DNA of 64,000 nt from Tolypocladium sp. Sup5 PDA-1 (taxonomy: Eukaryota; Ascomycota; Sordariomycetes; Hypocreales; Ophiocordycipitaceae), in the NCBI GenBank assembly GCA_000750105.3, contig JPHH03000005.1, positions 1,054,001 to 1,118,000 of the forward strand, in the 5' to 3' direction. The notes beneath the pieces were generated by a model. That model was not told the DNA's origin. It made no database searches and saw only the letters and a program-made list of their open reading frames with translations. Position 1 is the first letter of the stretch. Every line of letters begins with the position of its first letter. This document shows positions 1 to 10,607 of this stretch, piece by piece. The translations under genes were made by a program, and so were the position numbers.

Positions 1-2222
1 TGCCTTTTCCATGCCCGAAGTTGTGTCGATCGGCCTGGGCGGCGGCAGCAAAGTCACGGTTGACGCCGAGCTTGCAGACTCGGTCTCCGTCGGGCCAGGC
101 TCTGTTGGCCACCTAATCCAGGAACAGGCCAGGGTCTTTGGTGGCCACACGTTGACGGCAACTGACGTGGTAGTTGCGGCCGGCAAGGCCGAGCTCGGAG
201 ACGCCAGCCTAATCAAGGATGTGCCCCAGGCGACGATAGAACTTGCTCGCCGGGAGATCAAGAAGAAGTTAGAGACCGTCATCGACAAGATGAAGGTGTC
301 GGCAGCGCCGGTCCATGTCCTCCTTGTCGGGGGTGGCGCTCTCCTCGTCACAGAGGACCTGGCCGGGGTCGACAAGTGCATCCAGCCGATCCATCAAGGC
401 GCGGCCAACGCCGTCGGGGCAGCCATCGCCAAGGTCTCTGGCGAAGTAGATACCGTGGAGATTCTCGAGGGGAAGCTAGAAAAAGATGTCATCGGCGCAG
501 CGTGCCAGCGAGCCATTGATCAGGCTGTCGCCAAGGGCGCCGCACGGGAGGATGTCAAGATTGTTGAGATCAACAGGATGCCGCTCCAGTACATGTCCCA
601 AGTCACCATCCGCATTCAGGTCAGAGCCGTCGGCAAGCTTGCAGTTCCAGAGGACCTTGCCCCTCTCGAAAACTCAGACTGGGTCGACGACGGAGAGGAG
701 GAAGAGGAGGAGGCGCAAAAGGTCGGCGTTCCCAACGCGCTGGATCCCACCACGAAGCCGACGCTCGGCGTTGACCTGGAATCGTACCGCCCAGACGTTC
801 GAAACGGCGTGTGGTACGTCTCCGAGGTTGACCTGGAGCTCATGGCCACGGGCTGTGGCGTCTTGGGCACTGGCGGCGGTGGGCCGACGTACTACGAGTA
901 TCTCAAGGGTCTGGGCGTCCTGCGCTCCGGCGGCAAGGGCAAGATGAGGATTGTGCAGCCCAAGTCGCTCAATGACGATGACATTGTCTGCCTGGGCGCG
1001 TGGTATGGCAGCCCGAGCGTCATCAATGAGCGGCTCGCTGGCGGGAACGAGATTGTCGACGCCATCAACACAGTCAATAAGATCAAGGGCAACGAGTCGT
1101 TCCATGCTCTGCTGTCAGACGAAATGTGAGTTACGTGGTGACAAACGTACGCTTGGCTGTTGCTAACGGAAATTCAGCGGCGGTGGAAACGGGATGAGTG
1201 CATTTCCTACCGGGGTTCACTTTGATGTCCCGATCGTTGATGGTGACGGAATGGGGAGAGCGTATCCGACCATGTATCACAGTACGTGTAGACATGGGTA
1301 TACATCATGGACGCGTGCTGACAAGTATATCAAGTCACTTTCAGCGTATACGGCTACCCTCTCGTACCGTGTGCCCTCACGGACGGCGCCGGAAACGTTT
1401 CCGTTGTCATGGTAAGGGGAATATCACACCCATGGACATGAGAGCAATGAACTAACATACCGTGTAACAGGGCACCGACACCCCCGTCCGACTGGAAACG
1501 CTAATGCGAACGGCGGCCGTTGAGTTGGGCCTGTCCTGTGCCTCGGCCACGAGCCCGCTTCCCGGCTCGGCCATCAAGAAATTTTGTGTGCCCAACACGC
1601 TGTCTCAGGCTTGGTATCTTGGCCGAGCTGTACATCTTGCCAGGCGCAAGAAGGCCAGCTACGTGGACGCCATCGTGAGTTGACCTCGGTCTCAGTCCAA
1701 GATGAAGTGGTCCCCACTGACTGGCCACAACCACAGTTTGATGTCTGCGCAGGCAAGTTGCTCTTCACGGGCAAAATCGTGGACGTGCACCGATTCATCG
1801 GCGGCGGCTACACCATGGGCGCCGTCATCCTCGCACCCTTGGGCGACGAGGAGCGTGATACCCCTGCAGAAGCCAGCCAGCAGCACGTGCTGACAGACAA
1901 GCATATGATCATCCCCTTCCAGAACGAGTACCTGTACGCAGCCTACAGCGACGCAGCCGGCTCCGAAGCGTCGCAGGAGGTGGTGTGCACCGTCCCCAAC
2001 CTCATCTCCATCCTGGGCCAGGACGGCGAGGCCGTTGGGTCGCAGGACCTGCGGTACGGGCTGCGCGTCAACGTCATTGCGCTGCCGGCCCATCCGTTGT
2101 GGCGAACGGAACAGGGGCTAAAGGTCGGTGGCCCGGAGGGATTCGGCCTGAAGATGGCGGAGGTTGGCGTGGATAACGAGTTTACGGAAGCGAGGAGCGT
2201 GATTGATGAGTTTGGGGCATAA
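1..2222 (+). CDS. Hydantoinase/oxoprolinase-DUF917 protein, 5' truncated
   Basis: The reading frame is already open at base 2, so the start lies left of the window. The visible part begins with the hydantoinase A glycine-rich segment (MPEVVSIGLGGGS) and later VGGGALLV, both of the ASKHA-type ATPase fold. From about base 800 a DUF917-like domain follows (ATGCGVLGTGGGGPTYYE, then GNGMSAFPTGV and MGRAYPTMYH). Five exons can be joined in frame: to 1127, 1179 to about 1286, 1345-1410, 1471-1674 and 1737-2222; the donor of the second intron is the least certain. Known members hydrolyse cyclic amides such as hydantoins or 5-oxoproline with ATP. The fungal fusion of both domains is common, its substrate usually untested. 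Cytosolic; no signal is visible because the N-terminus is missing. Confidence 0.88.
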
Positions 2223-2780
2223 AAGCATGGAAGCGTATAGCCTGCCGCGGACGAACACATCAGAGTTGGTACATGTCAAGCTCAACTACATGTACGAACA
2301 CACGATTATATTGGATTCGTGGAGAGCTAGTAGAGGGCCTGGATGAGTCAATCGCTGCTTGAGGAGGCGGGCGTAGTGTCTCCTGTCTGAAGCTCAGAAT
2401 GACTTGAAGCAAGGCCAGTGCCATACCCAGAAACAAATCCAACATCCGTCAAACCGCGACATCTATATCGAACGCACTTCCTCGCCAAGGTGGTATTTCC
2501 GGCTTTAGACCATGATATGCCCATGATATCCAGCTTCTTTATCGTTGGAGGGAGTGTGCATGTGTTGCTTGGGTTCATGACGACTGGGTGACGGACCAAC
2601 CGAGCCGGTTTACCCTGTACCTGGGCAGCCAGCTGCCATCACTGCAGCATCAAACAAGATGCCCGGAGGCTTCTGCAGAAGGTATTCGACAGAGAGATAC
2701 CACAGCATACGAGTACATACGGCGGGCTTTCTGTGGATCCTGTAGCTCGTCCCCGTCCATGTTCAGGCTGTACGGTGTAT

Positions 2781-2802
2781 CTACTTCGTACGTACGAAGT
2801 AG
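2781..2802. repeat. 22-bp perfect palindrome
   Basis: The bases read identically on both strands around the centre GTAC|GTAC, and a second 16-bp palindrome (TACGGACTAGTCCGTA) starts 47 bp downstream. Related words recur in other intergenic regions of this window. It could form a cruciform or be a dimeric protein binding site; the function is unknown. Confidence 0.85.
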
Positions 2803-2848
2803 TTACGATAGACAGCTGCCCACACAGCATTCGTGTACTCGTAATAAT

Positions 2849-2864
2849 TACGGACTAGTCCGTA
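2849..2864. repeat. 16-bp perfect palindrome TACGGACTAGTCCGTA
   Basis: Perfect dyad centred on ACTAGT. It shares the TACGGACTA half-site with the intergenic spots near 7014, 14356, 49109 and 50134. Confidence 0.85.
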
Positions 2865-3295
2865 GTAAGACTTGCAATCACACAGATTAAGCGAGCATGT
2901 AGCGTCATTGCTGCGGCTCTGTGCCATCCCCCTAGTGGGTAGCCGCTCAGGCTTCGGTCTCACTGCGGAGTTTCTCGAGGGCTGAGTCAATATTTGGGCG
3001 CAGATGATCACGAGATTCGGACGCCGGACAACGGAGGACATACGAATTACCAGCGGCAGGTGTTGGTTGCAACGCAGACCATGCATTGGTACAGCGCCAC
3101 AGCATGTATATTAACCGGAACGGGTTCCGCACGAGGTGGGCTGTGATTAATATGCCGGCAAGAGAAATAGCGAACCAGACGTGCATCATCAACGATGGTG
3201 ACAGGAGCAATGGCCCACGAAACAGCAGTCAACATTCATCCACACGAGTCACGACACATCACCACCCCCATTCATCCCATCCCCCAGGCACCCAC

Positions 3296-3643
3296 TCACT
3301 CCCCCCGCCCAACAGCCTTGCCCTCCCCCTTGGGCGGAAACTTCATGCCGCGATTCGGCCCATTCGGCTCCGCACCCGGTCCCCATCCGCCGTACCCCCC
3401 CGCCGCTGCCGCCCCGCCCAGCCCGGACGCCGGCCCGATCGAGATCTTGCCCGCGAGCTGGTTCTTGCCCACGCCGGGCGTGTTCGCCGCGAAGGCGTCG
3501 AACTCCTCGCGCGTCTTGCCCGTGTACTTCTTGATGTCCTCGTCGCTGATGGGCGGGCCGTGCTTCGTGTCCTGGTACCGTTGGTAGAGCGACTTCTTGG
3601 CGGTGCTGCCGTTGGCGTCGGCGGTGGACTGGGAGGAGCCCAT
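3296..3643 (-). CDS. Small conserved-type protein with N-myristoylation signal
   Basis: Single-exon frame of 115 aa starting at ATG (3641-3643). The N-terminus MGSSQSTAD has Gly2 and Ser6, the pattern recognised by N-myristoyltransferase, so attachment to membranes is possible. A charged helical middle (SLYQRYQDTKHGPPISDEDI, then KKYTGKTREEFDAF) is followed by a Gly/Ala/Pro-rich tail (GLGGAAAAGGYGGWGPG). I believe similar short proteins of unknown function occur widely in Sordariomycetes, but recognise no named domain. It lies tail-to-tail with the upstream hydantoinase gene. Confidence 0.75.
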   Translation of the reverse strand: MGSSQSTADANGSTAKKSLYQRYQDTKHGPPISDEDIKKYTGKTREEFDAFAANTPGVGKNQLAGKISIGPASGLGGAAAAGGYGGWGPGAEPNGPNRGMKFPPKGEGKAVGRGE

Positions 3644-4325
3644 GGTGAGGTGACCGAGGCCACTGATGTGGGAGTCCTGTTTTCTTGTTTTATGAGACGG
3701 TGGTGGTGCGTTTGGGATCAGGAAAATTGATGTCGTGACGTGATGTAGGAGCGTTGTTCGAGATGCAGGATTGACGACATATATATTATTTGTACGTTGG
3801 GTTACATACGGGGGTGGTTCAAGGCCTCATGTGAGCTTCAGCCGCGTTGCCCGACTGCTATGGATGCCCTTGCTCCCCCGCACCCCGCGGAATGAACCAC
3901 TGACAAGCTCGATGAGAAAGGCCAGTGGCGTCAACCTGGAACTCCATCCAACCAACGGCGTCCCGCACATGACGGGGGTGTTGCTGTACCGCGCCAAAAA
4001 GCAAGGCAGGCAGATTCTCGAACGAGCTCGCCGCCGGGCCCATTTCGGCGAGGCAGTGCCCCGGGCAAAGGAAAAGATGTAATGATGCCCTAGGCTGATT
4101 TCCGACAGGCATATGACGATCACAGTCTCACAGATCCACCCGGTTCTAGAAAGAAGGACGTCAACTGACGCCACAGACATTCTCTACTCAAGCAACTCGT
4201 GTAATTAAATCACGCCCCGCACCCATCTCGGCCGTTCCCATCATAACATGCATCGACGTCTATTCGGAATACACCAAATCCAACACCTACAAAATGCCAT
4301 GCCCGGTCGCCTTAGCCCTGCCCGT
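3644..4325. other. Intergenic between two minus-strand genes
   Basis: Should contain the promoter of the 3296-3643 gene and the 3' UTR of the aspartic protease. Open frames here are short with no recognisable domain or signal peptide; none is annotated. Confidence 0.55.
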
Positions 4326-5804
4326 TCACGCGTGAGGCGCCATTCCTAGCGTGTTGTTGCCGCCGTTGAACGCCACAAACTGAGACTTGAAGAAAATGTC
4401 CCCGTAGATGCCCAGCTGGCCTGGTGGTGACGCCTGCAGCCCGCCAAAGCAGTCTAATGCATTTCTTGTTAGCGACCGGCTCACATGCATGCATATCACT
4501 GGGGAGTTTCAACACTTACTGCCGCCGCCAACCTGGGCAAAGTTGATGTCGCTGCCCGCGATGCGTGCCATGTACTTGCCGCCAACGTCCAGGTCAAGGT
4601 CTGGCAGCTTCGCGGCACAAGGAACCGTGAAGCCACCCATCGTCTGGTTGTTCTGCGCGCCTTGCACTTTGGCGTAGTACCCTTGCACGATCTTCTGGTC
4701 CGCGAGGATCAGTGTCGTGCCCGTGTCGGCGATCGCCTGGCCTCCGGGGGTTGCGGGCTGCGCTGCCTCGCCATTGACGGCAAACTTTTCGCTGCTAAAC
4801 TGCCAGAAACCCTTGGTGTTGTTGACGGGGATCCAAGTCAAGTCTCCCTTAAATTTGCTTTTATCGACGGCACCGAAGGTGTAAGCGCCCGGGGCCCCCT
4901 TGCGGAGGTCAGCCGTGAAGAGCGGCTCGGCGAGAGAAGGCATGACGTTGTCGAAGAACGTCTTTTGCTTCTGGGGCTTCACGGTGTTGAGATTCGAAAA
5001 CGCCAGACCCATGAGCCCGTCGTTGTTCTGGTCCTGGACAAATGTCTGGGTAATCGCCGTAGCGAGCTCAATGGGCTGTGCCTGCACCGAGGCACCGCCG
5101 ACTTCGACGACATCCGTACCGACATTTCCCTCCGCTCCGGAGCCGTCACCGTACTGGATCCTGAACTGGGCGCCTGCCATCATCTTGAAACTCTTGCTCT
5201 GGCTCGGATCATAGACTGTGTGGCCCGTAGTGGCGGCTGCGTCGAGCTGAGTGTTGAATACCCAGAGGTCCGACGAGCCCGTGTCGAAATCAAGGTTCAG
5301 CTTCTGCCCACCGATGCTTACTGGCGCCAGAAACTCGACGTCGTTCTTCTCCGGGGTAGCTGCGACAGTTCCCGTCTGCTTCGTCCCGTTCGTCCCGGCC
5401 TGCTGCCGAGGCACCAATCCTGAGCCATCTCGAACAACCCCAGCCAAAGATACTCGCCCACCGACGCCACCTCCGAGACCGCTGTTCGCAAGAGCGGCTA
5501 CGCCTCGGCGACTGGGATCGCTGCGGACGAAGTGGCGAAATACCCGCTTGGTAACTGATAGGTTTGGCGTCTCTTCGCTCCGCTTCGCGTCCTGGGCCGC
5601 GAGTGCGTCTACCAGGCCTTGAGGAAGAGGCATGCCGAACTTTCGATACGTCTTGGCTAATGACCTAGGCCCATTGTTGCCGGCGAAACTGGGGTTGGCA
5701 ACGCGCTCGACGGTGAACGAGCGCTTCTGGATGGCTGACGGTGCGGCCGAGACCAGGGCCAACAGGCTGACCAGCAGGAAGGCTACAAGAGTTGTAGACT
5801 GCAT
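4326..5804 (-). CDS. Secreted aspartic protease, pepsin family A1
   Basis: Endopeptidase of the penicillopepsin/endothiapepsin type, exported and active at acid pH. The start is set at 5804 because MQSTTLVAFLLVSLLALVSA is a clean signal peptide; in-frame residues upstream are not. A propeptide with basic sites (to about residue 155) precedes the catalytic domain with DFDTGSSDLW (Asp174) and the second motif ADTGTT. One intron, 4454-4519, splits the last exon: GGG|NCFGGLQ, ending in IYGDIFFKSQFVAFN, the conserved C-terminal flap of the family. Total about 470 aa. The two Cys typical of the C-lobe disulfide are present on either side of the intron. Upstream lies a 1.7 kb region without a firm gene. 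Confidence 0.95.
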
Positions 5805-7517
5805 GTTGAAAGCCGGCGATCCAGGGCTATCACACAGAACAAAAACAGAACACCCAAAAGAGCCCACGCCAGGCGGGATAAAGAATGAAGGCTAAGAATC
5901 GAAAGGGGTGTCGTGAACTCTCGCTGAGAGTTCGGCCGACCCTGAGAACTAGAGAATGTAAAAGTGAATGGGAATGACGGCCTTGAGAAGAGACAAAGAA
6001 ATCAATCCAGACGAAGCGCGGGCATGCCACTCAAATAGATGAACCCCATCGTCCCCGTCGTCAACACGGAGCGTCCTGGTGGTGACAGACCCCAGACCAG
6101 GAGGCCGTCTCTTCCGGGCCCCATTGGCCTGGCGTGCGATCCGAGCCAGGCCCGTAGTTCTTCATAGGGTAATTTCTCGGCGTTTGTAAGAACAAAAAGT
6201 TCGGGAATCATAAAACACCATGGCCGGTATCCCAAAACGTAGGCTGCGGCATCTTGAGTGGAGCCGTTGCGGCTCATGTAGTCCGGTTGGCTACCGGTAG
6301 CCTCGGGCAGCAGATCCTGGTGCAGATGCAGATGCAGATGCGTCCGCCACAGCCGGATGAATGGCTGACGAGGCTTGTTGCTGCCGCCAACCAGAAGCGG
6401 TGCATAGCCATCAAGTGCTGGAACATGAACAAACATGAAGTTGATGGAAGAATCCGCTCAGCTCCAGGGCGGAGTGAAGTGGTGGTGACGCGGTCTTGGC
6501 CCCTGGGTGAGACGGCCAGCTTGCGTCCGGTTTCTCGTTGTCGGTCCTGTTGTTTCTGCCGGCTGCTGTTCTTTGCGACGGCGTCAAGTTGGAAAGACTT
6601 TCAGCCCCAATAATAGAGTCGAATAGGGCTGTTGTCGCGTGCCGGTTGCTCTCCCGAACATCGCCAAACGCAGCTTCGCAGCAGGGCCCACGCATAACGC
6701 AGACGATGCTCGCTGGGTGTCGGCGATCGTCAGCGGATTGTCCGTTTCAAGCCAGTCGATCTGGCCACCACCAGCACATCAAAGAAGTTTCGTCGTTGCG
6801 CTCCTCAACCAACCGGCGAAGTTGCCCTCTTTGTCCTGTAGAAGCAGGCTGTTTCACCAGCAGCCCCCATGCCTCCTTCGCCGACCCGCCGCATTGCCGT
6901 GATCTCTGGTAGCGCGGATCCGAAGCTGCCGTTGCCGCTCTCCCGCGCTTGGCAATCCACTGCCAATCGGCCGACGTCACGGAGGATGTGCTCTGAAACG
7001 GGGTCAGGACGCCACTACGGACTAAGTTAAACGGTACTGAAACAGGCCATGACGGCCGTTTGTAGTTTCTTTATCCACGCTGTAAGTGATGTATCAGGGA
7101 TGCTTTGGGAGAGGTAGGCTGACCTATGGGCATGGGAGTAACCAGATGAGCTCACAACGATGGCGCGACGATTGCGTGGCTTCGGTGATGCGCCGTCATC
7201 GCGGTCGCGGTGAATGTGATCAAGTTCCAGTAAATCGTCCGGATGCTGAACTTCGAATTCCTCGGGCTTTAGAGAGCAGAATTTTATTAATTAGATGGAA
7301 AAGAAGATATGCTGCCATGGTGTGGTGAGCTACAAGATGTAGATGACTGAGGCCATCATGATTCACAGGCAGCAGCACCTGCCAACTTCGAAGGCAAACA
7401 GTCTGCAGACACTATTTAGCGCAATTTTAGACCTGGAACACTTGTGAATACCATCGCACTTTCTGCATCCTGCATAGGTACCTCTGCTCGTTGGTCCGAG
7501 GCCACCATGGAGCCAAG
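5805..7517. other. Long intergenic stretch with one weak ORF
   Basis: Presumably holds the protease promoter (left) and the promoter of the 7518 gene (right). One ATG-initiated minus-strand ORF (6002-6436) is listed separately as doubtful. A TACGGACTA half-palindrome lies at about 7016. Nothing else is supported. Confidence 0.5.
6002..6436 (-). CDS. Doubtful hypothetical protein, 144 aa
   Basis: ATG-initiated frame with balanced composition, containing a His-Leu alternation (HLHLHLHQ) from a short repeat of the DNA. No signal peptide, domain or recognised family. It sits just upstream of the protease gene on the same strand. It may be a real small gene, the remnant of one, or chance. Confidence 0.25.
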   Translation of the reverse strand: MFVHVPALDGYAPLLVGGSNKPRQPFIRLWRTHLHLHLHQDLLPEATGSQPDYMSRNGSTQDAAAYVLGYRPWCFMIPELFVLTNAEKLPYEELRAWLGSHARPMGPGRDGLLVWGLSPPGRSVLTTGTMGFIYLSGMPALRLD

Positions 7518-7542
7518 ATGGCACCAGACCCAGATTCAGTGA
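7507..7542 (+). promoter_or_regulatory. Upstream ORF overlapping the start of the 7518 gene
   Basis: ATG at 7507 in the context GCCACCATGG opens 11 codons and a TGA, in a different frame from the main ATG at 7518. If transcribed, ribosomes would meet this start first and the main start would be reached by leaky scanning. Confidence 0.4.
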
Positions 7543-8511
7543 CCTCTGCAGGAACAAAGGTCCTGGCTTCTGTCAAGGACCTGGATCCTGAGCAGCGATC
7601 CTGTGCCGACGATGTAGTCGAAGCTCTTTTGAATGCAAACGGCAACCTGTGCACACAAACGCTGTCCACCACTCGCGAGGTACAGCTGGATATTGCATCG
7701 CCCGTTTCACGCCCATCGCTGACTCTCATAGGAACTCTGGCGCCTCGCCTTTACACCCGCAGAAGACACAAAGTGGGACACATCCAACGATCCCACCAGG
7801 CCTACGCTCCCTGACGCTCCCGCCCACAAGGATCTCACGACTCGCGTCGGCAGCTTCAACCAACACCTCCCGCCGTCCACGTGCGCCTTCCGCCAGAACA
7901 AGATCAAGAGGAAGAACGAGAACAAGGAAATGGGCAGGAAGAAGAAGAGCAAAGAGGCAAAGAAGAACGAACAACGGCCCCCGAGAGTAACCCAGCACCG
8001 CCGAGCCGGGGAACGTGCATTTCTTCGTGCTCGATACGACGGCAAGTCTCTCGGCATTGACTGGTTCTGGAGCGACGCCTGCGGCAAAGGCGCGGACCCC
8101 AACTTCATCGACCTCAAAAGGATGAAATACGGGGTGCGGATGGAGCTTGCCGCTGCCCAGGCGAACGCTCTCTTGCATCACGATCGGGTGGTGACAGACC
8201 ACGCACTGGTCTACAACCGAGAATACGCGGCGTACTGGATGAGATGCCGCCTCCTACGGCATGTCGGAGCTACTCCCAACGGGCAGAGGCCAACGAACCC
8301 TTCAGCACTCGATTTTGCGGCGGTGAAGCAACCTGGACTTCTCTGGCCTGTGGCGCTGGCGAGTCCCGGCACGAGCCAGGGCTTGAGGGCTAAGATGCAA
8401 ACAATCGATGGTTCTAGCAAAGGTGAAGAGGTTGACACGGGTTCTGATGACGACGAGGCCGAAGAAACCGGGTCGTCTACCTCGTCCGAGGCCGTCTACG
8501 CCTTTTGGTAG
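7518..8511 (+). CDS. Unknown basic protein with NLS-like cluster
   Basis: Two exons, 7518-7679 and 7732-8511, joined by a 52-nt intron with GTACAG donor, CTGAC branch site and TAG acceptor, give a 313-aa protein. The N-terminal 80 residues look helical (VLASVKDLDPEQRSCADDVV). A strongly basic stretch at about residues 110-140 (KIKRKNENKEMGRKKKSKEAKK) resembles a nuclear localisation signal. The tail is acidic and Ser-rich (TGSDDDEAEETGSSTSS). I recognise no domain. An out-of-frame ATG with strong context (GCCACCATGG) at 7507 opens a short uORF that overlaps the start. The last 16 coding bases overlap the 3' coding end of the convergent aminotransferase gene. Confidence 0.6.
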
Positions 8512-9936
8512 TCCTTCTTACTCACCCTCTCGCACAGCTCCTTGAGCACCTTGCCAGCAATCTCATAATCCTTCATGTCCAAGTACACCTGCGCACTGAT
8601 CCTGATCCAATACCGGTTCCCCATTACGAAGAGCGACATAAACGTCTTGTACTCGTCGACCATGGTCTTTGCCATCCACTGGAACGCCTTGCCCTTGTCC
8701 TCGACAGGCACCACCGCCTCCCCTTCCTTGGCACCCTTGCCCCTCTCCCCAATCCAGACTGGCAGCGCGACGTTGCCCATCGCGCAGTTGGTCATAGTCC
8801 CCTTGCTGTTCTCCAGGACCTCGGTTCCCAGGACCTCGGCGACGTACTTGATGCCCTTCTTGTTGAGATCCCACAGATATGCCAGGATCTTGTCCTCGCC
8901 GCCCAGCACGTCCCGCCGCCACGCGATGCCGTCCTTGACGCACAGATATGGGCCGTTGTCCTTGGTCCCCACAAACTCGAAGCTGTTCACAAACGCGCTC
9001 TTGGCGCTCGGCGGCAGCGGTGTGCCCCTGTTGGACGACTTGGCGATGTACCCGTGGCTCGTCGCCAGCGTCGTCGGCAGCAGGTGCTGGTTCCGGACGG
9101 GGACGTGGAAGACGGCGCACCCCCGGGGAACGTGCAGCCACTTGTGGCAGTTGGACACGAAGAAGTCCGGGTCCGCCGCCGCGAGGTCCAGGGGCACCAT
9201 GCCCACGCCCTGCGCGCCGTCGACCATGCTCAGCACGCCGAGCTCCCGGCAGACCTTGATCATCTCGATCCAGGGGAAGAGCACGCCCGGGCGGGACGAC
9301 ACGACGTCGAAGAGGCACACGCGCGCCCGCTTGCCGTCCGCCTCGATGGCCCGGACCGCCTCCCGGAAGGCCTGCAGGATGTCCTCGTCTTCGAGCGGGT
9401 ACGCGATGGGGATCTCCCGGTGCTCGACCCTGCCGCCGTAGTAGTCGACGAGGTAGTCGGCCACCTTGCCGCACGCCTCGTACACGGTCGAAAAGGTCAG
9501 GATGATGTCCTTGCCGTCGTCGGCCCAGACGAGGTTGCGGAAGACGGTGTTGACGCCGTCGGTCGCATTGGACACGAATACGACCGTGTCGACGGGCGCG
9601 TGCACCACCGCCGCGAGGGCCGCGCGCGACTCGTCCAGCAGCGCGGGATAGTCGTACCGGATGAACTGGTCCGGACGCGCCTCAGTCTGGTCCTGATACC
9701 CGCGGAACTTGTCACGGATGACGTTGGGGAAGCTGCCGAAGGAGCCTGTACATTGCCACCAGAGCACAGGTCAACGGGGTCGCCCAATGGCCTCAAGACA
9801 CATCCGCCGATGTGAAGGCGCGCTCACCATGGTTGAGGTTGTGCCACTCCGGGTCAAACGGAAAGTCCTTTTTCAAGGCGCCCCCGAACTGCACCTCGCC
9901 TTGCGGCTTGCTCCTCGTAGGAAGTTGCTCGCCCAT
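8496..9936 (-). CDS. PLP-dependent aminotransferase class V (isopenicillin N epimerase-like)
   Basis: Fold-type I PLP enzyme of the class V family that includes isopenicillin N epimerase, cysteine desulfurases and LolT-type enzymes; the exact substrate cannot be read from sequence. First exon 9828-9936 encodes MGEQLPTRSKPQGEVQFGGA and ends LNH; intron 9746-9827; second exon 8496-9745 begins GSFGSFPNVIRDKF. The family motif LNHGSFGS is thus restored across the junction. Other marks: SNATDGVNTVFRN, VDGAQGVGMVPLDL (PLP-binding Asp) and SNCHKWLHVPRG with the Schiff-base Lys. Length about 452 aa is usual. No targeting signal, probably cytosolic. Its 3' end overlaps the convergent gene by 16 nt. 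Confidence 0.9.
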
Positions 9937-10607
9937 TGCTGCCGGTATTCACACAGGTATAAATGTTAAGAAGGGAGTTGAGTACGGAGAAGCTTCTGGG
10001 TATCTCCTCAGGACGAAGTATAGGTTTAAGTTTAAATATCAACGTTGCGGATAGACTCATCGAACACACGCTGTGACTCAAGCGTCCACTTTCCAGCTCC
10101 CCCACACCAACTGCCTCGTCACCCACGCCCTAGCAAGTCAGCATATCGCCCATTCGCGCGCGAACATGGAGAACAGCAACTAATTACCCTAACCGCAGCG
10201 TGCGCCGGGTGCTTTGAAATCAGCCGTGCTTGATCTGGGCCAGTGCAGTGAAGATGCGCCCTCGGGACAGGGGCGCCAAGCTGTCAACCGAGGGTAGCCG
10301 GCGGGCGTGACTACTTAAACCGCTAGGCGCCGCCGGTATCGCAGGGGGCGCATTGGCGGTTGACTCCGACTTCAAAAGAAACACGTCAACACGCGCTCTG
10401 CCTGGTGCAAGATCGTCAATGGATACGCTTATATGCGAAGTGTTTGGTATCTGTATCAGGACAATGCACCACATACATGTGCATCATGGCGATGCCCCAA
10501 CGTTACTCCCGGCATCTCAATTCCGCCCACCGATAGGTGCCAAACGGTTCTCCCGCATCCACCACGTCGTCCCATATCAAGTTCGCCCACCGCCGTCCGT
10601 TGCCTCG
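9937..10607. other. Intergenic upstream of aminotransferase
   Basis: Promoter of the aminotransferase and 3' flank of the sirtuin gene. Short frames only, none supported. Confidence 0.5.

Larger units (their letters stand above)
2223..3295. other. Intergenic, with two perfect palindromes
   Basis: No coding frame with convincing composition was found. The stretch holds a perfect 22-bp palindrome at 2781-2802 (half-site CTACTTCGTAC) and a perfect 16-bp palindrome at 2849-2864 (TACGGACTAGTCCGTA). It presumably contains the 3' UTR of the hydantoinase gene and, at its right end, the 3' UTR of the minus-strand gene at 3296-3643. Confidence 0.6.

Noticed and set aside
4485..5423. 312-codon plus-strand frame
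   Set aside because: Antisense of the aspartic protease.
8505..9815. 436-codon plus-strand frame
   Set aside because: Antisense of the class V aminotransferase; His/Arg/Asp-rich with no motif.
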